From: an uncultured Clostridia bacterium
GTDB taxonomy: Bacteria > Bacillota > Clostridia > Christensenellales > Borkfalkiaceae
Length of the DNA stretch: 32,432 nt
Direction: 5' to 3'
Assembly (NCBI GenBank): GCA_947589235.1
Contig: CANQAX010000009.1
Location: 1 to 32,432, forward strand
Made by a program: the position numbers and the translations under genes. Positions within the stretch are counted from its first letter, which is position 1. The number at the start of each line of letters is the position of its first letter. Shown here in pieces: positions 22,125 through 29,475 of the stretch. The notes beneath the pieces are model-generated. The model was given only the letters and a program-made list of their open reading frames with translations. It searched no databases and was not told the DNA's origin.

Positions 22125-22631
22125 ATGGCTGAAAACGAGAAAAAACAGACACCCGAGCGGGCGGTCTTTCCCTTCCGCTTCTCGGTCCCCATGCTCGCGG
22201 TGTTCATCCTGCTCCTCGCGCTCTGCGCCGCGAGTTTCGCTCTCACGACATGGCAATTCACCGAATTTATCGGCGGCGACGTCTCCTCCCCCTACGAGTG
22301 GTTGAAGTACGCCCTCCTGTACCTTGTGAGCACCCTGCTCGCCGTGCTCATCACCGCCATGCTCATCCGCTCGCAATATGTCGTCACGGAGAAGGAACTC
22401 ATCCTCCGCTTCGGGCTCATCCGCTCGAAATATGCCCTCTCGAAAATTTACTCCGTCCGCCTCTTCCGCTCGACGGGAAAACTCGCCGTCTACTTCGACG
22501 ACTTCAAGACGAAATACATGATCATCGCCGTCAAGGAGAGCTGGTACGACGAATTCATTCAGGCGCTCTTAAAGCGCAACGAGCGCATGGAGATCGACTT
22601 CTCCCCCGAGGAGCCGCCCAAAAAGAAATAA
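22125..22631 (+). CDS. PH-domain membrane protein
   Basis: A 168-residue inner-membrane protein. A charged N-terminus (MAENEKKQTPER) is followed by two helices (about 20-42 and 60-82) and a C-terminal cytoplasmic bacterial PH-like domain (about 83-155) with YVVTEKELILRFGLIRSKYALSKIYSVRL and a polar tail. This arrangement (helix hairpin plus PH strand pattern) is common in Firmicutes; function is unknown. There is no Shine-Dalgarno sequence, and the promoter position implies a leaderless mRNA. It ends before an intrinsic terminator and stands alone. Confidence 0.8.
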   Translation: MAENEKKQTPERAVFPFRFSVPMLAVFILLLALCAASFALTTWQFTEFIGGDVSSPYEWLKYALLYLVSTLLAVLITAMLIRSQYVVTEKELILRFGLIRSKYALSKIYSVRLFRSTGKLAVYFDDFKTKYMIIAVKESWYDEFIQALLKRNERMEIDFSPEEPPKKK

Positions 22632-22649
22632 TGTTCCGACGATATCGGC

Positions 22650-22674
22650 AAGCGCCCCTTTCGGGGCGCTTTTC
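22650..22674 (+). terminator. Intrinsic terminator of the PH-domain gene
   Basis: AAGCGCCCC and GGGGCGCTT form a 9-base-pair stem around TTTC, followed by TTC. It lies at the junction with the convergent SDR gene. Confidence 0.85.
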
Positions 22675-23470
22675 ATTCGGCGAAATGGTCCTTTTCCGTC
22701 CGCTTCCACATGCGGGCAATGATGCGCATGCGGATGGGAAAGGGCGCGAGACGGGAAAAGAAGAGCACGAGGCGGTTGCAGCCCCCCACCGTCTTTTTCC
22801 GCCTGTTCCTTGCGACCGCCTTCAATGCGGCGCGGGCGACGGATTGCGGGGACTTGACAGTCATTCTGCCGACGGGACCGTGCGATGCGATGTATGCGCG
22901 GAGGTCCTCCCGTGTCGGCATGCTCCCGGGGAGAACGCAGGTGACCTTTGCTTTTCCCTTCAGTTCGACGCGGAGCGCCGAGCAGAACTGTTCGAGCGCC
23001 TTCTTGGTGGCGCTGTAAAGGGCAAAATAGGGCATGGGAAAGACGCCCGAGACGCTTCCCACCGCGAGGAGTTCGGTCGTCCCGTCGAGGGACGAGCGTG
23101 CGATGACGCCGTGGAAGAGGGAGACTGCGCCCTCGAAATTGACGCGTGCCTGCGTGACGATGCGCCCCTCGTCGTACCGCTCGAATGCCATCTGCGTATC
23201 GACGCCCGCGGCATAGACGAGGCGATGAAAGCGGATGCCGAGGCGGTCTGCTTCCGCAAAGAATGCCCTGCGCCCCTCCTCGCTCCGAAGGTCACATGCT
23301 ATCGAAAGGACGTTTAGTCCTTCATGGCGCGAGTGAAGCCTTTCTTCGAGCGCGGAGAGGCGTTCCTCGCTCCGCCCCGTCAGAAGGAGCGCTTCTCCAC
23401 GCTCTGCGAGGAGTTCCGCAAAGGCGCCGCCGAGCCCGCCGCACGCGCCCGTCAAGAGGGTATATTCCAT
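22673..23470 (-). CDS. Short-chain dehydrogenase/reductase
   Basis: A 265-residue NAD(P)-dependent oxidoreductase of the classical SDR family. The cofactor loop is TGACGGLG (residues 7-14), followed by the acidic CDLRSEEG segment; the catalytic Ser is in VGSVSGVFPMPYFALYSATKKALE and Tyr/Lys in YSATKK. The C-terminal region (about 220-265) is basic and hydrophobic (LFFSRLAPFPIRMRIIARMWKR), possibly membrane-associating as in other SDRs of this type. The substrate is unknown. The ATG is preceded only by a weak GGAAAA. The GIY-YIG gene ends 34 bases upstream on the same strand. Confidence 0.88.
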   Translation of the reverse strand: MEYTLLTGACGGLGGAFAELLAERGEALLLTGRSEERLSALEERLHSRHEGLNVLSIACDLRSEEGRRAFFAEADRLGIRFHRLVYAAGVDTQMAFERYDEGRIVTQARVNFEGAVSLFHGVIARSSLDGTTELLAVGSVSGVFPMPYFALYSATKKALEQFCSALRVELKGKAKVTCVLPGSMPTREDLRAYIASHGPVGRMTVKSPQSVARAALKAVARNRRKKTVGGCNRLVLFFSRLAPFPIRMRIIARMWKRTEKDHFAE

Positions 23471-23504
23471 TTTTCCGCACCCCATTCCTTATTTTTGATG
23501 AAAA

Positions 23505-24353
23505 TCAATTTTGATTGAGCCCGAATTCTCTCGTCTGTAACACTTCTTTCCAATAGCTCTCTCGCCCGATGATATACTCATTTCCGAGGTTCATATTGCA
23601 GACCTCGAGAATGGAATATTTGAAATTGTATCTGTATGTTTCCCCGTGCCTTTCAAGGAGCGCCTTCAGTTCCCGATTCCCGCCGTGACCGTCCCTTGCG
23701 TATGCCGTCCACCTCTGCCAGATGCACTCGTCGCCGTATGCGCTCCCGACGTATTGCTTGCCCGTCAGCTTGTCCGCAATCAGATATACCCCTTTCACAT
23801 TCGAGAGAGCGGACCGCCACGAGGGAATTTCGTCGCGAATAATGGTCTGCAAGGTCTCGTAATCGATGTTGACTTGGTCGAATCCTCCGAAATCGTTGAT
23901 GGATACTCGCTTGTCGAGGACGGAAGATATGCACATGTCCCGCGGCGGAATTCCGTTTTCGGGCGTCATCTCCAAATTCGGATAGGACTGCCGATATTCC
24001 TTTTTATAGGAGACGAACACCCTGCCGATGAGGTCGGTCTGGCAATCGGAAAGTTCGGTGCTGTATTTCCAACCGCGCCAATGCTCCTCGGGAATTTCAA
24101 TCGGAACGGGCGGCTCATCGAGAACCCGATAGACGCCGCCGTACACCCAGAGGTCTTTCCCATAATATATGAGCGACAGGATATACGGTCTCGAAAAATT
24201 CTTGTTCGTCTGACATTCCTGCCATTCCCGAAATTCGCCGATGAGGAACTTCTTGTAGGGTTTCTTTTTGTCGTTTGTTCCCGTGGCGAAATGAACTTTG
24301 TACTGTTTCAGCTCACCTTCGGAAATCTTGAGGACGTCGAGCAGCTTCAGCAT
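23505..24353 (-). CDS. GIY-YIG nuclease family protein
   Basis: A 282-residue protein with a C-terminal GIY-YIG nuclease domain (about 185-282): GVYLIADKLTGKQYVGSA supplies the two YIG-type strands, IWQRWTAYARDGHGGNRELKALL the arginine/histidine region, and RESYWKEVLQTREFGLNQN the catalytic glutamate helix. The N-terminal 180 residues are a family-typical region I cannot assign. It is probably a DNase of the stand-alone GIY-YIG type; a restriction-like or repair role cannot be told apart. Base composition is clearly lower in G and C (about 45-50 percent by eye) than the neighbours (above 60 percent), suggesting transfer. GAGGAGG lies seven bases before the ATG. No promoter is visible between it and the tRNA. 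Confidence 0.85.
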   Translation of the reverse strand: MLKLLDVLKISEGELKQYKVHFATGTNDKKKPYKKFLIGEFREWQECQTNKNFSRPYILSLIYYGKDLWVYGGVYRVLDEPPVPIEIPEEHWRGWKYSTELSDCQTDLIGRVFVSYKKEYRQSYPNLEMTPENGIPPRDMCISSVLDKRVSINDFGGFDQVNIDYETLQTIIRDEIPSWRSALSNVKGVYLIADKLTGKQYVGSAYGDECIWQRWTAYARDGHGGNRELKALLERHGETYRYNFKYSILEVCNMNLGNEYIIGRESYWKEVLQTREFGLNQN

Positions 24354-24365
24354 TTTTTTCCTCCT

Positions 24366-24407
24366 CTGTTGAAACAAAATAGCTTGAACAGGAAGTTCAA
24401 GCTATTT
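24366..24407 (-). terminator. Hairpin terminator after tRNA-Leu(CAG)
   Basis: A perfect 13-base-pair stem (AAATAGCTTGAAC with GTTCAAGCTATTT) around a five-base loop is followed on the minus strand by TTGTTTC. It begins six bases after the tRNA CCA end. The U tract overlaps the start of the leader of the GIY-YIG gene, so leakage through it may be the only way that gene is expressed. Confidence 0.8.
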
Positions 24408-24412
24408 CCACT

Positions 24413-24495
24413 TGGTGCGGATGACAGGACTTGAACCTGCATGGTCTCCCACAGGAACCTGAAACCTGCGCGTCTGCCAATTTCGCCACATCCGC
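24413..24495 (-). tRNA. tRNA-Leu (anticodon CAG)
   Basis: 83 bases including an encoded CCA. Acceptor GCGGATG pairs with CATCCGC, the D arm has GGCGAAATTGGCAGACGC, the anticodon loop is TTCAGGT (anticodon CAG, with a U-U closing mismatch), the class II variable arm is TGGGAGACCA, and the T arm has GGTTCAAGTCC. It reads CUG, an abundant leucine codon in a GC-rich genome. Its first base immediately follows the stop codon of the peptidase S51 gene. Confidence 0.95.
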
Positions 24496-25224
24496 CTATC
24501 CCGCGCGTTCCGGGACGGTAAATTCCGCCTTTTTGAGGGTGCCCGAAGTTCCGTCGAGCTGCCACACTCTGCCGCCTGCGGAGAGCACCTTCACGGGCAA
24601 ACCGTCGGCAAATTCGAGGGCGGCGTCGTTTTCGATCCCCCACGCGCGAATCCTATTATACCGCACGACTTCGTCGAAGTCAAGCATTCTTTCGTCGTAG
24701 TGCGGAGAAATTTTCCCTTCGATCCATCCGAGCCCATCCGCCATCGCGTACGAGCCCACCTCGACCGAGTCCGAATACATCTCTTCAAACCAGCAGATAG
24801 CTCCCGCTGACAGCCCGCAGATGAGGGTCCCCCGCTCGTATGCCGCGAAAAGTTCGTCCGAGAGCCCCTTTTTCTTCCACTCCTCGAGCATGAAGATCGT
24901 ATCTCCCCCGCCCACATAGACGAAGTCCGCCCGCGCGAACTTTTCCCTCCACTTTGGGGGGTCGGGTTCGCGGTTGCAGAGAAGGAGGACGTCCGTCTTG
25001 CAGCCGAACCTGCCCGTGTACACCTTATGGAAGGTATTGTAGTAGGGCATGCAGTCGTGGCTCGCCGTCGGAATGAACAGCCCGCAGGGGCGCCTCTCCC
25101 CCGCAGATCGCTTTGCCTCGGCGGCGATGTAGGCGTCGATGGCGAGTGCGGGGGAATCGGGCGGGGCGGTCTCCCTGCCCTTGCTCTCCCCTCCGCCGAT
25201 GGCAATGAGCCTCTTAACCTTCAT
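24496..25224 (-). CDS. Peptidase S51 family protein (dipeptidase E/cyanophycinase-like)
   Basis: A 242-residue cytoplasmic Ser hydrolase. It shows the N-terminal AIGGGESKG, VYVGGGDTIFMLEEWKKKG, the nucleophile elbow GLSAGAICWFEE with the catalytic Ser and SPHYDERMLDFDE with the His, as in E. coli PepE and relatives that cut Asp-containing dipeptides. The length is usual. It overlaps the P-II-like gene by 11 bases, and its TAG stop is directly followed by the tRNA-Leu. The substrate cannot be deduced. Confidence 0.88.
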   Translation of the reverse strand: MKVKRLIAIGGGESKGRETAPPDSPALAIDAYIAAEAKRSAGERRPCGLFIPTASHDCMPYYNTFHKVYTGRFGCKTDVLLLCNREPDPPKWREKFARADFVYVGGGDTIFMLEEWKKKGLSDELFAAYERGTLICGLSAGAICWFEEMYSDSVEVGSYAMADGLGWIEGKISPHYDERMLDFDEVVRYNRIRAWGIENDAALEFADGLPVKVLSAGGRVWQLDGTSGTLKKAEFTVPERAG

Positions 25225-26020
25225 GAGGTTTTTCCTCTTCGATCTCCCCCTCCGCGGCGATGCCCGCCGTGCGGTCGACGGGGAGCGCGAAGATAACGCC
25301 GCCCGCGGGGGTCTTTAAGCCGACCTTTTCGGAGAGCGTCTCCATGATGGCGCCCGCGTTCTCCTTCTTGGCGAGCACGAGGAGAAGCTCCTGTTCCTGC
25401 ATGAGGGAAATCCCGATGAACTGCTCCGCCTTGACGTTGTCGGCAGAGCGGGCGCGGATGATGGTTCCGCCCGAGGCGCCCGCCTCGCGCGCGGCGTCCA
25501 TTGCCTCGTCCACATGGTTCGCGTTGACCGCGACGACGATGAGATGATATTTTCTGTCCTGTGCCGTCATGACTTTTACCTCGCTTGTCTTTGCCGTATT
25601 CCCCGAAGATGTGAGCCCCTTTGCGACGATCTCGGATACGCCCGCAAGGGGAACGGTGAAGGAAATGCCCCTGCCCGCAAGATAGAGGGACATCTGTGTC
25701 CGCAGCTCGCGGATGACCGCCCCCTCGTCCTGTTCGGGGAAGAGGGTGAAGATGACGGTCTTTTCGGTGCTCCCGATGCCGAGATAGTCGAGAAGGTGCG
25801 TCCGCGCCGTTCCCTCCCCCACAAAGGAGAAGTTGAGGGGCACGGTGATGTCGCCGAGGATCTCGCGAAGCCGCCCGCCCTCGCCGCGGTTCACGACGCT
25901 CACGAGGAGTTTGGGGCGGGGTGCTCTCGTCTTTTGGGGACCTTTTCCGAGCAAGCTCGTCTTGATGGCGCTTGCGACCGCCTTCACCTTGGAAGTTCCC
26001 GAACTCTTGTTTTCCGCCAT
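25214..26020 (-). CDS. Tandem P-II-like regulatory protein
   Basis: A 268-residue cytoplasmic protein with an N-terminal basic stretch (about 1-35) and two P-II/GlnB-like ferredoxin-fold repeats: about 36-125 (PKLLVSVVNRGEGGRLREIL to FTVPLAGVSEIVAKG) and about 150-250 (YHLIVVAVNANHVDEAMDAAREAGASGGTIIRARS to GGVIFALPVDRTAGI). The second repeat has the GGTII strand typical of P-II. P-II-like proteins next to transporter genes usually bind a nucleotide or anion and control the transporter. Its ATG shares its A with the stop of the DUF1538 gene, so production is coupled. The ligand is unknown. Confidence 0.82.
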   Translation of the reverse strand: MAENKSSGTSKVKAVASAIKTSLLGKGPQKTRAPRPKLLVSVVNRGEGGRLREILGDITVPLNFSFVGEGTARTHLLDYLGIGSTEKTVIFTLFPEQDEGAVIRELRTQMSLYLAGRGISFTVPLAGVSEIVAKGLTSSGNTAKTSEVKVMTAQDRKYHLIVVAVNANHVDEAMDAAREAGASGGTIIRARSADNVKAEQFIGISLMQEQELLLVLAKKENAGAIMETLSEKVGLKTPAGGVIFALPVDRTAGIAAEGEIEEEKPHEG

Positions 26021-27555
26021 CAGTCCACCTCGAAGAGAATGATCTTGTCCTCCACGGAGAGGAAGTTGCGCTTGATTTTGCTCGTCTTGCGGCGGTAGAT
26101 GATGCCGATGAGCTGAATGGAGATGAGAGGCGTGAGCGCGACGAACGCGACGCACCCGAACGCCTGCGTCATGATGGCGGCGGGGTTCAGGACGTTGCAT
26201 GCTCCGATCGCCATGGGCAGCGCGAACGAGGAGACCATCGCGCCGCTCGCGACGCCGCCCGAGTCGAATGCAATGCCCGTGAACATCGGCGGCGTGAAGA
26301 AGGTGAGCCCGAGCGCGATGGCATAGCCCGGAATGAGGATCCACATGATGTTGATGCCCGTGAGGATCCGCATCATGGCGAGCGCGAGCGAGACGGAAAC
26401 GCCCGCGCACATGCCGAGCTTCATGGTGCTTGCGCGGATGGCGCCCGCGGACATGCGCTCGACCTGCTTGTTGAGGACGTGCACGGCGGGCTCGGCGGCA
26501 ACGACGAAGTAGCCGATGACGGCGCCGATGGGAATGAGCAGCCAACCGTCCGCAAGCCGTGCGAGCGAATCCCCTATCTGCCTGCCGACGGGCATGAAGC
26601 CGACGTTCGCGCCCGTGAGGAAGAACACGAGCCCGACAAACGTGTACAGAAATCCGATGAGAATGCGGAAGAGCTGCCGCTTTCGGAAGGAGCGCGTGAT
26701 GAGCTGGAACAGGAGGAAGAACACGAGAATGGGCGTGATGGCGATGGCGACTTCCTGCAAGTAGTCGACAAACCCCTCGAGGTACAGCGTGAGGACGCCG
26801 CCCGTATCCGCCGTGACGGAAGGCGGGACGACGGTGTACTCCACCCCCTCAATTCGGAAGATGACGCCGAGCACGAGCACGGCAATGATGGGTCCGACGC
26901 TCGAAAGCGCGACGAGACCGAAGGAGTCGTCCTGTCCGCTCTTCCCCGCGCGGAGGGACGCGACGCCGACGCCGAGCGAGATGATGAACGGGACGGTCAT
27001 GGGACCGGTCGTCACGCCGCCCGCGTCGAAGGAGACCGCCCAGAACTCGGGCGAGACGAAGATACTGACGATGAACGCGGCGACGTAAAAGACGATGAGG
27101 AGAATGGACAGGCGGATGTGGAGCACGATACGGAGCATCGCGAACATGAGGAAGAGCCCCACCCCCGCCGCGACGGTGAAGATGAGGAGATAGTTCCCGA
27201 GCGGCGTCGCCTCAGAGAGCGTGCTCACCTGCCCAGCAAGGATCTGAAGGTCGGGCTCCGCAATGGTCACGATGACGCCGATGACAAAGGATAGGAGCGC
27301 GATGAGCCAGACTTTGCGCGAGCGCGTCATGGCGGAGCCGATCTCCTCGCCGATGACGAGCATGGACATATCGGCGCCGAGCGTAAAGCACCCCATTCCG
27401 AAGATGAGGAGAATGACGCCGAACACGAAGAGCACGAACGTCCCCGCGGGGACGGGCGAGACGGTGAGGCACAGGACCGTGATGATGACGGCGATGGGTA
27501 AAATGGCGGTGAGCGACTCGACGACCTTGTCGCGGAGCGGCTTATTCATTCGCAT
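26020..27555 (-). CDS. DUF1538 family membrane protein, two-repeat form
   Basis: A 511-residue polytopic membrane protein with about 12 or more helices. It is an internal duplication: AEPDLQILAGQV with FDAGGVTTGPMTVPF in the first half and AEPAVHVLNKQV with FDSGGVASGAMVSSF in the second half. DUF1538 proteins (UmpA/UmpB) have been described as cation/proton antiporter subunits in Halomonas; this would be a single-chain version. The first ATG has GGGGGG eight bases upstream. The gene is 16 bases after rpiB and overlaps the P-II-like gene, so regulator and transporter are made together. Substrate is inferred only from the family. Confidence 0.85.
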   Translation of the reverse strand: MRMNKPLRDKVVESLTAILPIAVIITVLCLTVSPVPAGTFVLFVFGVILLIFGMGCFTLGADMSMLVIGEEIGSAMTRSRKVWLIALLSFVIGVIVTIAEPDLQILAGQVSTLSEATPLGNYLLIFTVAAGVGLFLMFAMLRIVLHIRLSILLIVFYVAAFIVSIFVSPEFWAVSFDAGGVTTGPMTVPFIISLGVGVASLRAGKSGQDDSFGLVALSSVGPIIAVLVLGVIFRIEGVEYTVVPPSVTADTGGVLTLYLEGFVDYLQEVAIAITPILVFFLLFQLITRSFRKRQLFRILIGFLYTFVGLVFFLTGANVGFMPVGRQIGDSLARLADGWLLIPIGAVIGYFVVAAEPAVHVLNKQVERMSAGAIRASTMKLGMCAGVSVSLALAMMRILTGINIMWILIPGYAIALGLTFFTPPMFTGIAFDSGGVASGAMVSSFALPMAIGACNVLNPAAIMTQAFGCVAFVALTPLISIQLIGIIYRRKTSKIKRNFLSVEDKIILFEVD

Positions 27556-27571
27556 GGGAGCCCCCCGTCCG

Positions 27572-28024
27572 TCACTTCATGTATTTTTGTTCGATAGCGG
27601 CGATCTTGTCAATGCGCCTTTGGTGCTTCTCGAGCCCCGAAAACTCCGTCGAAAGGAACACGTCGACGATGTCGAGGGCGAGATTCTGCCCCACGATGCC
27701 CCCGCCGAGGGCGAGGACGTTCGCGTCGTTGTGCTCGCGGGTGAGGCGGGCGCAGGTCGCATCCGTGCAGAGCGCACAGCGGATCCCGCGGACCTTGTTC
27801 GCCGCAATCGAGATACCGATGCCCGTCGTGCAGACGAAGATCCCTCTCTCGCACTCCCCCGTTGCGACCGCCTCGGCGGCGGAAAGCGCAAAGTCGGGAT
27901 AGTCGCAGGAGGCATTCGTCGTCGTGCCGAAGTCGACGAGCTCGTGCCCCGCCGCCGCAAGGTGTTGCGCGATGGCGTTTTTCAGTTGAAGTCCCCCATG
28001 GTCACAGGCAAGTGCAAGTTTCAT
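27572..28024 (-). CDS. rpiB: Ribose 5-phosphate isomerase B
   Basis: A 150-residue isomerase interconverting ribose 5-phosphate and ribulose 5-phosphate (or an allied aldose phosphate). It has the N-terminal LACDHGG, the catalytic C65 in CTTGIGISIAANK, and REHNDANVLALGG with the phosphate-binding histidine. The ATG follows AAGGAG by six bases. It lies ten bases after the arginine phosphatase gene, the same order as ywlE-ywlF(rpiB) in Bacillus. Confidence 0.95.
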   Translation of the reverse strand: MKLALACDHGGLQLKNAIAQHLAAAGHELVDFGTTTNASCDYPDFALSAAEAVATGECERGIFVCTTGIGISIAANKVRGIRCALCTDATCARLTREHNDANVLALGGGIVGQNLALDIVDVFLSTEFSGLEKHQRRIDKIAAIEQKYMK

Positions 28025-28034
28025 ATCTCTCTCC

Positions 28035-28487
28035 TTAATCGGAATTTTCTTCGCCGAGGTGCAGGGCGGCAATGATGCGCGGAAGGCATTCGCGGATGGC
28101 GCGGAGGGTGACCCTGTACGCGTCGATCCCGAGCCCGTACGGATCGGGGATCTCCTTCCCCGCGAGCGCCTGCATACTCGTGACGTTCACATAGTCGATG
28201 GCGGCGCGGTGGCGCTCCGTCATGCAGATGACGACGAAGGCGTCCGCGACGATCTTGTCCGTCAGCTGCCGCGCGGCGAATTTTTCGGAGAACGGAATAT
28301 TCGCCTCAGTGAGCGCCTGCCTTGCAAAGTCGCTCATCGGGCTCCCGTCCGCCGCCCGAAGCCCCGCGGACTGCACGGTGTACCAGCGGATCCCCCGCCG
28401 CTTGAGTTCGGCACGGAGCGCCGCCTCCGCCATCGGCGAACGGCAGGTATTGCCCGTGCAGACGAATACAATCTTCTTATGTTTCAT
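28035..28487 (-). CDS. Low molecular weight phosphatase, YwlE-type protein-arginine phosphatase
   Basis: A 150-residue LMW-PTP fold enzyme. The P-loop C10-TGNTC-R16-S (CTGNTCRSPMAE) contains Thr at the position that in YwlE gives specificity for phosphoarginine rather than phosphotyrosine; the general acid is Asp in DPYG. By analogy it would reverse McsB-type arginine phosphorylation, but no mcsB or clpC gene is in the window. It overlaps the tsaC gene by 11 bases and precedes rpiB. Confidence 0.88.
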   Translation of the reverse strand: MKHKKIVFVCTGNTCRSPMAEAALRAELKRRGIRWYTVQSAGLRAADGSPMSDFARQALTEANIPFSEKFAARQLTDKIVADAFVVICMTERHRAAIDYVNVTSMQALAGKEIPDPYGLGIDAYRVTLRAIRECLPRIIAALHLGEENSD

Positions 28488-29475
28488 CTTCCACTCCGAA
28501 GGCGCGCCGCATGCGGTTGAGCACGCCCGCCATCACCCCGCCCCGCTCTCTGGGTTCGAGCCCGACGAGGAGGGTCGCTTCCCGCTCCGCCGTGCGGAGA
28601 TGGGCATAGAGATTTTTTGCCATCTCCTCCCCCGTTCCGCCGAGGTCGAGGACGTTCCGCCCCGAAAACGCGGGAAGGTCGGCGGAGGCGCACAGAATGT
28701 ACGGCGTTCCGCCCCGCCCTTCCTCTTCCCTGCAGAGCGTCTCCGCCTCCTCCGCGGTGCGGCAATATGCCGTCCTGCAGGAGGGCGAATAGTGCCTGTA
28801 TGCCATGCCGGGGCTCTTGGGACGCTCCCCCCTTTGGGGACGGTACACCCCGCAATCGCCTGCGACGTCCGCTATCATCTCGCGCGTGACGAGCCCCTGC
28901 CGCAGAATGCGGGGAACATCGCCCGTGCAGTCGAGGACAGTGCTCTCGATGCCGCCCGTGCAGGCTCCGCCGTCCAAGATGAGGGGGATCTCCCCCGCGA
29001 AGTCGTCATAGACGTGCCCCGCCGTGACGGGCGAGACGTGCTTGGAGAGGTTGGCGCTCGGCGCGGCGACGGGAAGATCGACGGCGCGGAGAAACGCCTG
29101 CGCCGTGGGCGACGACGGCACGCGGATGGCGAGCGTCTCCAAGCCGCACGAGACGTACTTCGACACCTTCCCCTTCGAGGGATAGACCATGGTGAGCGGT
29201 CCCGGCAGAAAGGCGCGTCGGAGCGCTGCGGCGTACGGCGGCTCCCCGTCGATGAGGGGCGAGATGTCGTACTCCGCATGCACGTGGACGATGAGGGGAT
29301 TGTCGGACGGTCTGCCCTTCAAGGCGAACACGCGGCGGACGGCGTCGTCTGAGCGGGCGTCCGCGCCGAGCCCGTACACCGTCTCGGTGTGGAAGGCGAC
29401 GACTTCCCCCCTCTCCAAATATTCCTTCGCGAGGTGGAGAGCTTCCCCCTCCGCCCGCAGAATGCGCGTCTGCAT
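28477..29475 (-). CDS. tsaC: L-threonylcarbamoyladenylate synthase (Sua5 type)
   Basis: A 332-residue Sua5/YwlC protein making threonylcarbamoyl-AMP from threonine, bicarbonate and ATP for the t6A37 modification of ANN-decoding tRNAs. The YrdC domain (about 1-205) has HTETVYGLGADARSD, FALKGRPSDNPLIVH and APSANLSKHVSPVTAGHV; the Sua5 C-terminal domain begins SPGMAYRHYSP. The dnaB stop TGA overlaps two consecutive ATG codons; the second is chosen because its distance from GAGGA is better. Its end overlaps the phosphatase gene. Confidence 0.94.
   Translation of the reverse strand: MQTRILRAEGEALHLAKEYLERGEVVAFHTETVYGLGADARSDDAVRRVFALKGRPSDNPLIVHVHAEYDISPLIDGEPPYAAALRRAFLPGPLTMVYPSKGKVSKYVSCGLETLAIRVPSSPTAQAFLRAVDLPVAAPSANLSKHVSPVTAGHVYDDFAGEIPLILDGGACTGGIESTVLDCTGDVPRILRQGLVTREMIADVAGDCGVYRPQRGERPKSPGMAYRHYSPSCRTAYCRTAEEAETLCREEEGRGGTPYILCASADLPAFSGRNVLDLGGTGEEMAKNLYAHLRTAEREATLLVGLEPRERGGVMAGVLNRMRRAFGVEDET

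Noticed and set aside
23505..24353. GIY-YIG gene as an intron- or intein-type homing endonuclease
   Set aside because: It is a stand-alone gene with its own ribosome site; no split host gene or intron boundary is visible.
23505..24495. Integrative element with a duplicated tRNA-Leu end
   Set aside because: No second copy of the 3' end of the tRNA-Leu(CAG) is visible around the GIY-YIG gene, and no integrase is present. The similarity to the tRNA-Leu at 4799-4880 is ordinary tRNA homology.
25972..27294. 440-residue acidic plus-strand open frame opposite the DUF1538 gene
   Set aside because: Low-complexity Asp/Glu/Arg/His sequence is typical of the antisense of membrane-protein genes in GC-rich DNA.
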